Source: Nemania diffusa (taxonomy: Eukaryota; Ascomycota; Sordariomycetes; Xylariales; Xylariaceae). Taken from it: DNA of 64,000 nucleotides. The DNA lies in the NCBI GenBank assembly GCA_038501195.1, contig JBBPUQ010000010.1, positions 2,001,501 through 2,065,500 of the forward strand, in the 5' to 3' direction. Position numbers and translations under genes: made by a program. The notes under the pieces are model-generated. The model was not told the DNA's origin, ran no database searches, and saw only the letters and a program-made list of their open reading frames with translations. Positions 13,273 to 24,928 of the stretch are shown here, one piece after another. Position 1 is the first letter of the stretch. Every line of letters starts with the position of its first letter.

Positions 13273-14023
13273 CTTTCAGTAGCTCGTAGGATTGAGCAAT
13301 GGGTGCGCTTAAGAGACAATAAACTACTAGGGAACATATTCTCTACTGATAGCACTTTAGAGGATAGACGCGTGGAATGAACAACATCAGAGCATTGTGT
13401 ATTCCCTTCTTCGGAGGGGTACATATTGTACTACCTAGACGACCAGTAGATCTACCTGCTATGGATTTCCCTTTCTGCAGGTCTCACTTGATGACGCGCC
13501 GCGCCCTTCCGATACGTGCGCACGGGAGGGAGGGGTGGACGGGGTACCCATGTACAACATTAGGCATTAAGCAGTTAGTGATAAGTAAATGTCAGTCGCC
13601 GAGCCAAAAATTCCCTTAATTGGCCGTTTTAGACTAGCCTAGGTGAAGCAAGGCATATCAATTACCAAATGATGAGATGCCAACTTTTGCCTCGTTTGTC
13701 TCTTCCTGCGAGTGTGGTAATACTGCGTAGATGTTTCGAGTTTCTTTTGTACCCCATGTCTAATTACTTCTATTGGATTCACCAACCCGACCTGGACCTA
13801 GTCCGTGAAGTCTCCCTTTCGATGTCTTATATCCCCTCAAACCTAGCCCTCTCTAACAAAGTCGAACCACCGAAGGGCCCACTGGCTCTCGGCGTGAGTT
13901 TACGTCTACCTTTTCTTCAGATGTTTGCCATAGGTTCTTATTCATTCTATTCTTCTATTCTTTGTTCCCAAACAGCTCCTCCCAATTGTTTTAAACTCGT
14001 AAATCCACCGCGTATGGTTAGTG
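13273..14023. promoter_or_regulatory. Shared intergenic region between two divergent genes
   Basis: About 750 bp separate the 2OG oxygenase (-) and the rhodopsin-type gene (+), so both promoters must lie here. The right half (about 13680-14000) is pyrimidine-rich (CT tracts), as is common in leaders of filamentous fungi. No clear TATA box or named operator was identified. Confidence 0.4.
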
Positions 14024-15247
14024 ATGGGTGACGCAGGTCAAGGGATATCAGCAGCAGGCTTTGTAGTAAGTGAATCAGCAGTAATAAAAAAATCTCGTAT
14101 ATGCAAATCAAGTATAACGAGGTTGCATTTAGATATTGTTCAGCTAATGGTAACACAGGCTGTGCTCTGGACTCTCACGGGTATAACAACCGTATTGTTC
14201 TTCGGTCGTTTATTGATACGGAGTATCCTTGTGAAGACCTTCCACTTAGACGATGTCTTCGCCGCGATAGCATGGCTCCTTACCACACTAGCGATTACTT
14301 TAGCGACGGTTGCAAACCCCCTCAATTATAAGTCTGGCGCCATAACAGTTGGCGAGGCGCCCACGCCCCCCTTACCCGAGCTTATCGACATAACTATCAC
14401 ACTTCGCAAATGGAACTTCGCAGGCCAAATACTTTTCTGGACTGGACTGTATTGTGCCAAGCTATCTTTTGTATTCCTGTATAGGGTTATCTTTGGTTCT
14501 CACAATAAATACCGCTATGCCTGGTTCGCAGTTGTCACGTACATCATCCTCAGTTTTGGCATCTGCCTCATCGGGGTCTTCGGTCAGTGTGGTAAAATCC
14601 AAAACTTGTTCTCGTATGGTAAGGGCCACAGCATTTCCACCGCTTTTTCATTCAGTTTACTTTGCTGATACATAGGCACAGAGAAATGCAAGTCACCGTA
14701 TGTAGCGTCTCTTGATGCGAAGTTTATCTGGATTGATTATTTCTTCAACATTACTTCTGATCTTGCCGGTACGTGATCAAAACGAAAAATGTGTACTGCT
14801 TTCTTGTTAAAGGCATTAATGCTTACTTGCTTTGTTTATATAGTGGCTATCCTTCCCATACCTGTTATCTGGGGCCTGAACATGCACATCAGGCAGAAGC
14901 TAGCGGTCATTGGCATTTTCGGTCTTGGCGCAATCACCGTGGCATTCGAAACATTGCGGACTGTCAAATTATACTCAGAAGACTTCAGCCTCACAAATCT
15001 CTACAGCTACCTAGAGCTTGTCATCGCCGTGCTCTTGAGCATGTTGCCATCCTATCGGTTCCTAGTCTCCCCGAGCGACAAGGATCGTGAGTATCGTCGA
15101 CTTTTCTGGAGCCGGATGACTCTAAGAAGTTATCATTCGGCCTCGTCAGATCATTCGATGCAGATTTTAGGCCGCCGACGTTCCATACCAGATTGTGAGG
15201 CAGAGGCAGAGCCATCAGACGCGTTCTCCGCGTCTAAGCATTCATAA
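14024..15247 (+). CDS. Rhodopsin-domain (Pth11-like) seven-helix membrane protein
   Basis: A fungal plasma-membrane protein of the rhodopsin-domain family, related to Pth11-type receptors but without an N-terminal CFEM domain; its ligand is unknown. Secure parts are the frame from 14133 to 14618 (VTQAVLWTLTG..., HLDDVFAAIAW, RKWNFAGQILFW), exon 14676-14768 (SPYVASLDAKFIWIDYFFNITSDLA) and exon 14844-15247 (ILPIPVIWGLN...). Donors are GTAAGG and GTACGT; phases agree. The tail after LVSPSDKD is hydrophilic and Ser-rich, probably cytosolic. The start is uncertain: ATG at 14024, with a possible 96-nt in-frame intron (14037-14132) giving MGDAD-IVQLMVTQ, or the same stretch kept in the protein. That choice does not change the downstream frame. 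Confidence 0.88.
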
Positions 15248-16558
15248 ACGATAGGAAAAGCCGATGAAATGGCTTGCGCCCTGACACAGAAGCTGTAGTA
15301 AAGAAAAATGAATCGGATTGGATTTCAAAGGGAAGTATGAGACGGCCAAAATGCGCCCAGTTACTATTCATGACATATTGGTGAATATGCTATCATATTG
15401 ATATGGCTACGGATGCGGTCTTTTGTACGAGACGGATTGTGCAAAACACACATCCCGCTTCCTAGAGACTCAGATCACAACCACATAGCTATCTAAGGGC
15501 TTCTGGAAAAATTTATGGAAAATCAAAAGTGTTATGGGGGCCTGCCTGCTTAGCTGATAGTAGGAGCCCTGAGGGGCTGTGGTCCAGCCGAATATATATC
15601 GGAAAAAACCAACGAAAAACCAATGAACCAAGCCTAACCAATATATTCCCTATGTACCTGACTACACGCCTTATATCATTTAGTGACCTAACATGCAAGG
15701 GGGGACTCCTTACGACTATACAGTTGGACACCTCCGTGCACACAATAGTTGAAAGTTGACAACGCTTTGGAGACAGCCCGGTCGAGGCGGTATCTAGAGA
15801 TTCTAGACACCCTTCCCATCAAAATCTGAGACGGTGGCCGCTGGCACGCGCTGCCGTGGCCGAAACGGCAGAATGGTAAAGATTAGGGCAGAGTTGTGAT
15901 ATTGAACCTTTAAGATAGTTCGAGAGTCTCTGGAGTAGACTAATAGGTAGGTAAGCAGATAGACTACAAATATGCGTATATAGACACATGGGGGAAGATG
16001 AGCACCAGCCAGAATCTCATGGCGAGGGTTACATGGGCCCCGTTTTTGCAAGTCTCTGTTCTTCTCTGCTTCCTGCATGTTATTTGCAGATGAAATGCTT
16101 GAGCCCTCCAACTCTAGCAGTCTTCTTTCGACGCGTTGAAAATTCCAGGAACCACATTCGCTCAGTCTATACAATTACACTTCACACAACGGAGCAAGTG
16201 CAGCAGGGACAGGCACAAAAAGTAAAGCTCAGGCTCACTCGATGCTCTGCTTGACTCCGCCATTCGAGTAAAGGGTAAGCAAGAGAGTAACAGGACTGGC
16301 ACGCAAGGCGTAAAGCTGGGTTTAGTACGTTCAATGTACTGAGTAGTATTCACACATAGCTATCTAGTGTACAACATCCTAGACCTTGAAAGCAGCGGCC
16401 ATTTTGGGTTTCACGTCCACCCACATCATGTAGTACGACAACGGGAGGTGGCTGGAGATAGATTCTAAGCGAGACAATATAGCTTGACCACCGTAATTGA
16501 TCACACACAATAATTAGTCTATCCCTATAACCCAGGAGGCTGATATTTATTATACAAC
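15248..16558. other. Spacer containing a decayed repeat copy
   Basis: No intact gene is seen. At about 15430-15650 lies a sequence clearly related to 23790-24060 (separate repeat entry). The remainder shows no recognisable family; the right end is the 3' flank of the adenylosuccinate synthetase gene. Confidence 0.45.
15430..15650. repeat. Decayed dispersed repeat, copy A
   Basis: It shares ordered blocks with 23790-24060, for example CCGCTTCCTAGAGACTCA here against CCGCTCCCTAGAGAATCA there. Both then have CATAGCTATCTAAGG / CATAACCATCTAAGG, GAAAATCAA, and an A-rich block followed by AAGCCTAA. The minus-strand translation keeps a shared SLGSG segment, so the ancestor was probably a coding mobile element. 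Confidence 0.6.
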
Positions 16559-19065
16559 CTATTTCTCTATCATGCTCTCCCGGTCAGGGCCAGTACCAAT
16601 CCATTTCACCTTCACTCCAACAAAGCTTTCGATGAACTTGCAACAACAGTTAATGACACAGCCCCCTAGCACTGATATGGTTCTTACCTCGACATAGTCC
16701 TGCGCCTGCTTGGGAAGATCATCAAAGGTCTTCACGTTCGTGGTCGGTGTCTTCCATCCCGGCATCTCATGATAAACCACATGAGCTCGATCGAGAACAT
16801 CGGGATCCGTAGGGTACGAAGTTAACTCCTACAAGATTGCTTAGTATCTGCTGGCAACTCTATAGGAGACATCTTTAAACAAACTTCACCGGATTCGGGG
16901 TCCTTATACGCCACAGCGATCTTGATCGTCTCGAATGTATCCAGCACGTCCAGCTTTAGAGGTGAAGCGAGTCAGCCGCTGTTCGACCAAAAGGGCGAAC
17001 ATAAACAGAGATATTCAATCACCTTGGTTAGGTTAAGTGCTGTATAGTAATTGATAGCCATGCTATATCGAAGGACTACAAGATCTGCAAAATCTATGTT
17101 AGCAATACCGGGAAAAATATATTAGACTGCGGCAAGCGATTTTATGTACCAAGCCTATCTGAATTAGCCAAGACTTTCTCGTCACAAGTCTCGAATATCT
17201 GAAGAACTTACCACCCACAACGACGCCGTCGACCAGTGGACGTCCCCTTGACACAATTAGCACTACTAAAATATAAGCTCGGAAACAATTATTACCCATT
17301 CTCTGCCAATTTCCTGGAGTTTTGTGCCAACTCTGCCGCATATGATTAGCAACTAAACACATTTTGTAGGCTGAATGACTAACTCTCCAAGATCTTCCGT
17401 TTTGAAACAGCCCATCCCAACTCGTGTCGTATCTGTTTCTTATTAGTATATACAAGCAAATATATGGCTAAAAAAGCCACTAGCGGCCGAAATTTCTTGG
17501 AAAGATGTTGTTTTCAGCCGGGTGAAAATGGATCGAGCGTACAGGATTTGATCACCCCGATGACTTCTGTGAGGCCACGGGGATTAAGGTGCAACCCGCC
17601 AATAATGCCTGCCACGCTTGTGGTAGAACTTGTCACGTATCTTGTTCACTGTTAATGCCTGACATCTGGTTGATAGAGCTTTATAATACATACGGATATG
17701 ATCCAACATCGAGATCTAGCATCAAGGCCTTTGTCTAGGCGGACTGAGCAATGGCACTGCGCGGGCACATTTGCTCAGGCCACCAAATAGATCAGCGCGG
17801 TACTTCGATAAAGAAGAGAGCTCTTACGTTGGCACCCTCTACAAGAATGTTCATGTTCTTCTCTTGCGCCGACCGCATGTAGGACACGGCATCGACGGCG
17901 AATCGGGCAAGCTTCGGACGATATTCTTTAAAACGGGCGATTTCGTCCTCCACGTCATACCTGGTTTAATGATGGTGTCAGAATGGGCAGCATAATCCGC
18001 AATGAGCTGACTCTTACCTCAGTAAGTCGCCGTATCTCTTGGCGAAGCCTGATGCAAGTCGCCGAAGTTTCGACTCAAACAGCTCGGCTTTAAAGACCTC
18101 TGCTAATCGGATTCCATTTCGCTGTTAAGCAGATTTTAGTGTTGTTTTATCGTCGCTTTGGTGTAGTCCGTACTGCAGCCTTTGTACTGTAACATGGGCC
18201 AATTCCACGGCCTGTGGTTCCAATTTTCCGCTCTAGAATGCGAGATCAGAAGCTGCTGGAGGGTGTTTCGCGCACTCAGCAGACCGACTACTCACCTCCA
18301 AGCTCAGCCTCTTCAAGGCCATCGACAGCAATGTGAAGATCCAAGTTAATATGAACCCGGTCCGAGACGAGGATTCGATCGTAAACTCCGGGGAGGCCTT
18401 TCTCATCGAGTTCTTTGAGCTCGCTGAAGAATGATGGGCTGAAGGAAGTCAATTAGCCAATTGATAGAACTAGACCGCCGGCCCGCGGCTACTTACACAT
18501 GGAAAACAACACCTGAACCAATCAAGTTCAAGCTAAGATGAGTATCAGTCCTGCAACGCGAAAGCAGTGAATGGAATGAATTACCAATTCGGGTTGATGA
18601 GACCAGAAGGAAGAAGGTGGAAACTAGGTGAGTGAGTAAGCTCCACCACCTCTGACGGTGCAATGTGACTGCATTGCATACCTGTACGACACACCCCCGG
18701 TACTATTCTAGGATCAGCAAGACCACTCCAGTACCCCTACACAGATCCGTCTCGACTCACACAATTTGATGCCCTGCGTTATGACCGCCCTACATCTCCA
18801 TCTCAGTATACATTTCCTATGCGCATCGGATCGTCCTTACGGCGGCTCGCGCACAGAGTTGCGCGTTGGTGGCAAGGATGTCGGTCAGCTTTCCTTTCTG
18901 TCGGCCACGCTCGTCAGCAGAGGTTCAATATCGCGTGTGAAGGCAGACAAACCCCTTCATCTCCTAGAAAAGCAGGCTCGCGTTAGCAGATCTCCATGCC
19001 CGGTGCGAAGCGATGACAAGGCTGTAAGTACCCCATTGGGAGCCTAGGATCGCAGTGATCGGCAT
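16559..19065 (-). CDS. ADE12: Adenylosuccinate synthetase, 21 exons with micro-exons
   Basis: It joins IMP and aspartate with GTP, the first committed step to AMP. I find 21 exons: 19065-19032, 18963-18953, 18897-18841, 18789-18761, 18702-18682, 18623-18585, 18532-18497, 18438-18296, 18232-18174, 18121-18018, 17960-17828, 17728-17694, 17640-17543, 17432-17384, 17332-17296, 17246-17212, 17154-17150, 17084-17023, 16953-16885, 16828-16688, 16636-16559. They give 1275 nt and 424 residues, the normal family length. All 20 introns are 49-110 nt, start GT, end AG and keep frame. Conserved: GSQWGDEGKGK (catalytic Asp and P-loop, split by two introns), GGHNAGH (catalytic His), [27 protein letters not shown], and the C-terminal KVKWIGTGP. 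Altered: RVG.GPFPTE reads [10 protein letters not shown], and TTGR reads STGR. Exons 2 and 17 are only 11 and 5 nt. Confidence 0.93.
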
Positions 19066-21286
19066 GTTGCAAGATGTGAGAAAGTGTCGAAGCAGAAGTT
19101 GCGATTAGAGAAGACGGAGCTCTTGGATGACCAGGAAAATAATAGAATTCTGTGCAGGGCGGACTAATGTACAGCCATGAGGGGCAGTAACTTGCAGTGG
19201 TGGGGTTACCAGTTGGTAGTGCTCCCGGCAACAAAATACTGTTGGGATATTACGTAGTAGCAAGCAGGCACGCTAGATTAGCGGGGCTATCCCCGGCACA
19301 GGAGCTTTTCTCCTCATTATGACAGGCCAGTCACTACATTATACCCAATCAGGAGGGGTATCAGATATGGGCATGGCACAGGTGAGGGTGGTGGGAGGTA
19401 CTAAGACAAATCCTTGCCGGCACGCTAAAAAGTCAGAGTCAATCTGAAAATCCCGCGAATCTGCGCAACCTCAGGCCGCGCGACGCGCCCCTGGGCGACG
19501 CTGTAAGCGACGTTAATCCTAGCAACAGTGAGGATACGCAGTCTTCTCTACTTAATAGCGATAAAAGACTCGATGAACTTGAGCGCGATGCGCAATGTTC
19601 AAGTGATAACGAAATTCAACCCATTGGTGCCAGCTACTTGCATTCGCAAGGTAACGAAGATGGTAATAAGGTTGGCGACAAGGGAAACTTCTATCCATAT
19701 GGTAAAATTTCACGAAGATATATGTGCTCTATATGCTGACTACAACTGATCAGGCCTCCCTCACTCATTACCCTCAACAGAATCAAACTACACTGACTGG
19801 ATCAAACAGATTGGCGACACGAACGAGATTCCAGGCCTTTCCGGTCACAGATCGGCATTACAGGAAAATGTCAAACCTGCAAAGATTCTAGCTTCAGCTG
19901 TTCTTACTTGCATTGCTCTAAAACAAACAGATAGCGGTAACTCAGGCCTTGTTACATTAAGAAGATGTTCTATCTCTTCTTCCGCACAAATTCAGTAATG
20001 CCCCTCCAACTCTCGGCATTCTTAAGCTCTGTATTAACGATGCGATCAATTATACTCGGCAGCATAAAAGTCCTCAAAGTATAATGCTTCTTCCATCGCG
20101 CTTATTCAATCTTCCTAAGCACCCAAAGGCTTTAAGAGATCTTCGATCACGTCTAACTCCTTCGATCGTACCAGCTTTATCCGATAATCAAGAAAAGCCG
20201 GTTAAAATGGAACGTTCTAGTATATTTATCACTTTACTTCGAGGTAAATTTTCTAGGCATACTAACTTAGCAATCACGACAATATTTCAAAACTGCAGCA
20301 CTTTTTTCCTGATGGGCGCTACTGTTCCATCCGGCGAACGGGAGGCTCTCGTAAAAAAGCTGACATCAGTTTTCTAACTCGCTCTATTAGGTCACGATAT
20401 GCCTATCTGATCTGCTTTTGCACACTTTTCAACGCTCCCACGCGACAAGGAAGATATCGGCGAGAATTCCGCCTACTCTGCCCTTTATGCCGGACTTCAT
20501 TTCGTGAATGCCGAACGACACCAGTTGGTGGGACCACTTTCAACGCTGAACCGACTCGCTCGGCTACGCTCCAGCAGTTCCAAACCGCAAGCTGGTTATT
20601 TCGTCACTAAAGAAGAGTTCAATGGGGGTAGTCTATCTCATATTTGGATGTTCGCAGAACCTTGGAAACATTCATTATATAACCTCCTCATAAAAAAGGT
20701 TTAGTCCATTCTCCACCGCTTTAATACCGTTCTTTATAGCCTTAGTAAATAAACTACAGCTTAGGAACCTATTTTTAACATAAACTAAATAAAGTACTAT
20801 AAACAATTTGCATCTTTAAACAGCCGGATGTTTTGAATACTTTGTTTAGGCTAAACAGAAAAAAAGGTTCCGTCGATAGCGCCAACTTTTGATTAACAGA
20901 ATAGCTGATTACGCTAGAAGGCGCGTAAAACACGTTGCTCCTTAACCTCTATAGGGGAACTAATATTGCGCACCTCGACCGGATAAACCAAAAGCTCGAA
21001 TGTAATAGTGCTGTACACGCCATCCCATTTATTATCTTTAAACACTAATACATACAATAGTTGTAGCAACAACAAGCGGTTTAAATAGAACTTAAAACAT
21101 AAAACTATCAAGCGCTTGTTTTCGCAGTGGTTAGCCAGGATTCTGCGTAAAACAGCAATAAGGGTTGCCGGTAATAATTGTAATAAAGTGCAGACAGGCT
21201 CTTCAAAATAGCAATACGTCTAAGTCTTTTAAACGTACATATCTACAAAGCTCTCGAAGTCGTAGACATCTAGCAGCAAATTGAAG

Positions 21287-21496
21287 TCAAGGTGCTTTTG
21301 AATATTTCGACACCATTTGTCTCAAAAAAGCGAAAAAAACATAAGGTGAGGCTTTGAGGGCGCTAGAGGGAGATGTAAGCTTGGGCAGCTGCTTTAGAAC
21401 AAGCAGCAGAAGCTCTGCCGGCAGGCGCTCGAAAAGGTCTGACAATATAATTACGTGTGCCATGCTACAAGTGATAGCATAGTACCGGCTTTGCAA
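21287..21496 (-). pseudogene. F-box-like fragment
   Basis: The frame contains LFERLPAELLLLVLKQLPKL followed by SSALKASPYVFFAFL. This matches the usual N-terminal F-box region of many fungal F-box proteins (RLPxELLxxIL, then ALxASP). Only about 45 residues resemble the family and no downstream repeat domain is visible, so this is probably a remnant rather than a working SCF adaptor. Confidence 0.5.
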
Positions 21497-22080
21497 GCAG
21501 TTGGCCGGTGTCAGAATATTGAGTCCTAAAGCGAAAATAAGTCTCGATAGGTAGAAGGTATTAGGTCATAGATAGGGGTAAGGACTCATTAGTATATTAA
21601 TATATAGGATTGCCTAAAAGGATAGTTGCTAAGCTACATATTTAGCACTTAGGCCACGTATCTGCTTGCGAATTTACTAGGTATCATAGCCGGCGGGTTC
21701 CTAGTACTGGGGTAAGAAGGGGTTAAGGAATTTCACGTTCAGTTTGGAAGATAAGACTCTTGAGGGCATTTGTTGCAAATATAGGGGTTAAATTCAGCCC
21801 TTTAGATTGGCCCCCAAGTATCTAACTAGAAGGGGTCCATTTTGTTCCGAGGGATTCCGAGTCCCCACCTAGTTTGTATGGCAGAGAAAAATCCTCTGGA
21901 ACAGCGGTCAGTTAGTAGACCATCCCTCCAACGCCGCCGACGGCTTGAGGAAATACTCCGTTACCTTAGGACTGTAAACCTTTACACTCTACTCACTGAA
22001 GCCAGATGTCTAGAATTAGAAGAAGAAAAAATGCAGATACTCTAGCTCAAGGATCGAAGGGAAACCTCACTAGATACAAA

Positions 22081-22242
22081 AATATGATAATTATATTTAT
22101 AGATTCAACTACACAGACCTTCAACCCCCCTTAGGACCTAAAGGGTCAGAAATCAATGAATCTATCTATTGAGCCCTATACTGCGCCCTTCTTCCTAGCT
22201 GCTACAGGACTTCTATTCATTCTGTGACCTAATCCGCTGACA
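22081..22242 (-). mobile_element. Short dispersed element, copy 2 (truncated)
   Basis: It shares a long ordered block with copy 1: GGACCTAAAGGGTCAGAAATCAATGAAT, then TTCTATTCATTCTGTGACCTAATCCGCTGACA. Read on the minus strand it starts TGTCAGCGGATTAGGTCAC. The far end is degraded from about 22081 and no target duplication is clear. Confidence 0.72.
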
Positions 22243-22432
22243 CCAAGGCTTTTGGCGCTCGGCACTACAGTAAGTAGGTACTCTAGTACGAATCTATTTA
22301 GGTGCTAATTCCCCATATAGGGAACAAATTGGTCTACCAGAATGAGCACCTCTTGCAAAACACGCCCCCCAACCTTCATCGTTGTCCAAACTAAGCTTGT
22401 CCCGGCAATCTAGGATTGGTTAATGGAAACTC

Positions 22433-23285
22433 TCACCGGTTTCTGAATCGACTTACGGCCGCCGTTTTGAACGTCCCCGCCCATTCCTTCAGCCTTGCCA
22501 GTGTCTTCTTTAACCTCACTGTGGTATTACCCACGATTCGAATTTGCTCGTGAGTTTGTTGTATCCGGACATCAAGGTTGGTTTTAAGGAAAGTGCCCGC
22601 TGAAGTGTCCCACACGAGGCCCTTGGATTTACGAAGCTCTTCTACGAGCTGGAAGGTGGTCTGCGGAAAATTCAGGAATTGACGAACGATCTCGAGGCTT
22701 GAGTCTTCGTTGTTGTAGAAACGGGCAAACTTAGCCTTTCCATCCTCTAGGTTGCTCCAGACACTCTTCCTGTTACTTTCGTTCTTGTCGCCGGTCGCGG
22801 AAGATTTAAGTATATCCCACATGGAAGAAGCAACAACAACTTGAGGGAAGGCCTGGCTTCCAACGATTTTCTCAAATAGCTCGACTGCGTCCTTCTCGTT
22901 TTTCACAACCCTAGGCTGGCTGATGGGCTGTAGGAATATGGCACCATTTAGGGGCTCTCCATGGTTGTGTGAATTTGCGATCCAGTTTGCTATTTTCAAG
23001 AAAAGTTGCGGATCTTCAAGATCCGTGTCGCTGAATCCTGGAGTATCAACCAGGATCACCTTCCGCTCTCCGACTTTATGTGAAGGCACTACTGCCTGTT
23101 GAATATTTTTAGTAGCTTGAAGTGGTTAGAAATTCATCTTTACATATATGCCCATTCTATTACAATGACTTACCGGAATCGGCCTCGTGTCCCACTCCTA
23201 AATCAGTTCCTGTTGCGCAATTAATGAAGGATGTCTTGCCGGATCCTGTCGTCCCAAAGATCGCAATACGGATTGGACTTGGCAT
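22433..23285 (-). CDS. P-loop GTPase, AIG1-like fungal family (copy 1)
   Basis: A predicted GTP-binding protein of a fungal family often found in accessory regions; its cellular role is unknown. Exon 1 (23285-23174) carries the G1/Walker A motif GTTGSGKTS close to the start. Exon 2 (23115-22433) joins in phase 1 and carries VILVDTPGFSDTD (G3). A classical NKxD/TKxD G4 is not seen; the equivalent place reads VVASSMWD. The C-terminal third is charged and helical (TTVRLKKTLARLKEWAG). The total is 264 residues. The end is slightly uncertain, because CGG-TGAGAG at the stop could instead be a splice donor to a short extra exon. A divergent relative lies at 24929-25826 on the other strand. Confidence 0.85.
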
Positions 23286-24928
23286 AATTCAAGAGAATGT
23301 GATTCTAATAATTGAATAGCTGATGAGTGGCCTGGGACAGCATGAGACGTTGAGAGGATTCGAATTATGTTTGGAGCCAGAACGCTTTTTAGACACCGAG
23401 AGCGAAGTGACCATAGGACATGATGACTACCGGAGCGTCCCATCGACTGCAGGGAAGGAACAGATAGGACTTTTGCACAGATTAGACTAATGATGTAGCG
23501 AGTAGAGTTGATTGGGTAGGTATATTATTTAAAAGAAAACAAGGGCTCAACACCACCTCAGATATTCCCATTGTAACGTAAAGGCCTAGGCCTAGGCAAG
23601 TTCAAATTTTTCTTGGGGGCCGGTGTTGACTCGTCACTTACCATGCAGTTGCATTAGACCCGATGCATAATACTAACGCCTCTCAGATGCAGGCACATTA
23701 ATCAGAGACTTGTAATAGCCATCTGTCGAGCGTATCTAGTATCTGAGTGGAGGATTAGCACGGCTAGGATGTTTCCACCAGCCTCAGGGGTGCCGTACTG
23801 ATACGGAATGTGCAAGTCATAGTTTCCGCTCCCTAGAGAATCACTGTCACATAACCATCTAAGGAACTCCTTGAGACCTTCATGAAAATCAAGCATATTT
23901 TGGGGGCGGGAGGACGAACCTACCTACTAATGAAAGGGTGGGGGCCATGGAAGAGCTCGTTTTCTAATTACCTAAGCAATATATATACATAGGAAAAGTC
24001 AACAAAAATAAACAAAAAGGAGAAAGACTAAGCCTAATGAATAGAACCCCCATGTATGAGGCTGATTACCCGCACCGTCTCAGCACGCAGTCATCCTCCC
24101 TCCCTGTATACATTTCTTTTTCATTCCAGGAGCAACTAGCAATAGACTGTGAGAGTTTATAGCAGGCATAGCTGGCGGCAGGATTCCTAGTACCTTATTT
24201 GTACCATTCTTCGAGTATCTAGTTTATATCTTGTCTTGGATTTCTCCTGCTACTCTCGAGCCTTAACTGTTCAATAAGCAAAGCACTATCGGCTGTCTTA
24301 AGAGATCTTGCGGTGTGTGGTAGCAGGGGCAGCGAGAATTAATCTTATTATATGCATGAAGCTTGCAGTTCAGAGGCTCCAGTGCCTATATGAAGGAGCA
24401 AAATCGGACCATAACATCTGCACATCAAGTAATAAGCTTACCGTAAGACGACATGTAGTCGGTCAGTAGAGATATAAGACAAGTTGTATGTGTAGGGCTG
24501 CGGCTTATCATTGGCTGTGCACGAGCCAATAGGAGAGCTAATCAATCACATCAACTACCTACTGCTGCAGAAGCTAATTGCGGCTTCATGATACTTGGCT
24601 TCGTGTTTCGTCGATGGGTAGCAGTTGCGACAGATGCCGTCTAGCCCACTCATGTGTGTTCATGGTATTGTAATACACTAGCAATCTGCTTTCCCCTCTT
24701 CTTGTACTAAGGTACAGCGTTATGCTAAGCAACGTGATTGGTAGATAAAAATTACTATGTAAGCTAGATTAGGAGTTGCCAGTGGCCGCTACACACCGAA
24801 TGCTTTAAAGGACTTGCCTAGTGCTCTAACTAATCCTCTCAAGCCCGATGATCATCGATTGTTATAGTTCTCCTTGCGTTCTGACCCATACTCTTTTCAA
24901 GCTCAGTTCCTCGTCATTACTTTCAACG
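23286..24928. other. Spacer between two GTPase genes
   Basis: No intact gene is seen. It holds a decayed repeat at 23702-24060 and AT-rich sequence after it. The right end is the promoter region of the second GTPase gene. Confidence 0.45.
23702..24060 (-). repeat. Decayed dispersed repeat, copy B
   Basis: It is related block by block to 15430-15650. The minus strand at 23896-23702 still has a 64-codon open frame (FLRWLCDSDSLGSG, then GGNILAVLILHSDT) that has no recognised family. The element is probably a remnant of a coding mobile element. Confidence 0.55.

Larger units (their letters stand above)
19066..22432. other. AT-rich gene graveyard
   Basis: No intact gene is visible. Several stretches look formerly coding, for example 19550-19740 (hydrophilic frame ending GKISRRYMCSIC), 19790-19995 and 20084-20377, and 20400-20700, all broken by stops and frame changes. 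About 20700-21250 is very AT-rich. A plus-strand frame at 21842-22045 (67 codons, charged helical) has no family. The pattern fits transposon remains mutated by RIP or by decay. Confidence 0.45.

Noticed and set aside
14037..14132. Coding status of the 96-nt stretch in the first rhodopsin-type gene
   Set aside because: It is open in frame but reads as polar, non-family sequence; treated as a likely intron, although the donor GTCAAG is weak.
21842..22045. 67-codon frame with basic and leucine-rich helix as a bZIP-like gene
   Set aside because: No proper basic-region signature or heptad leucines, and it lies within decayed DNA.
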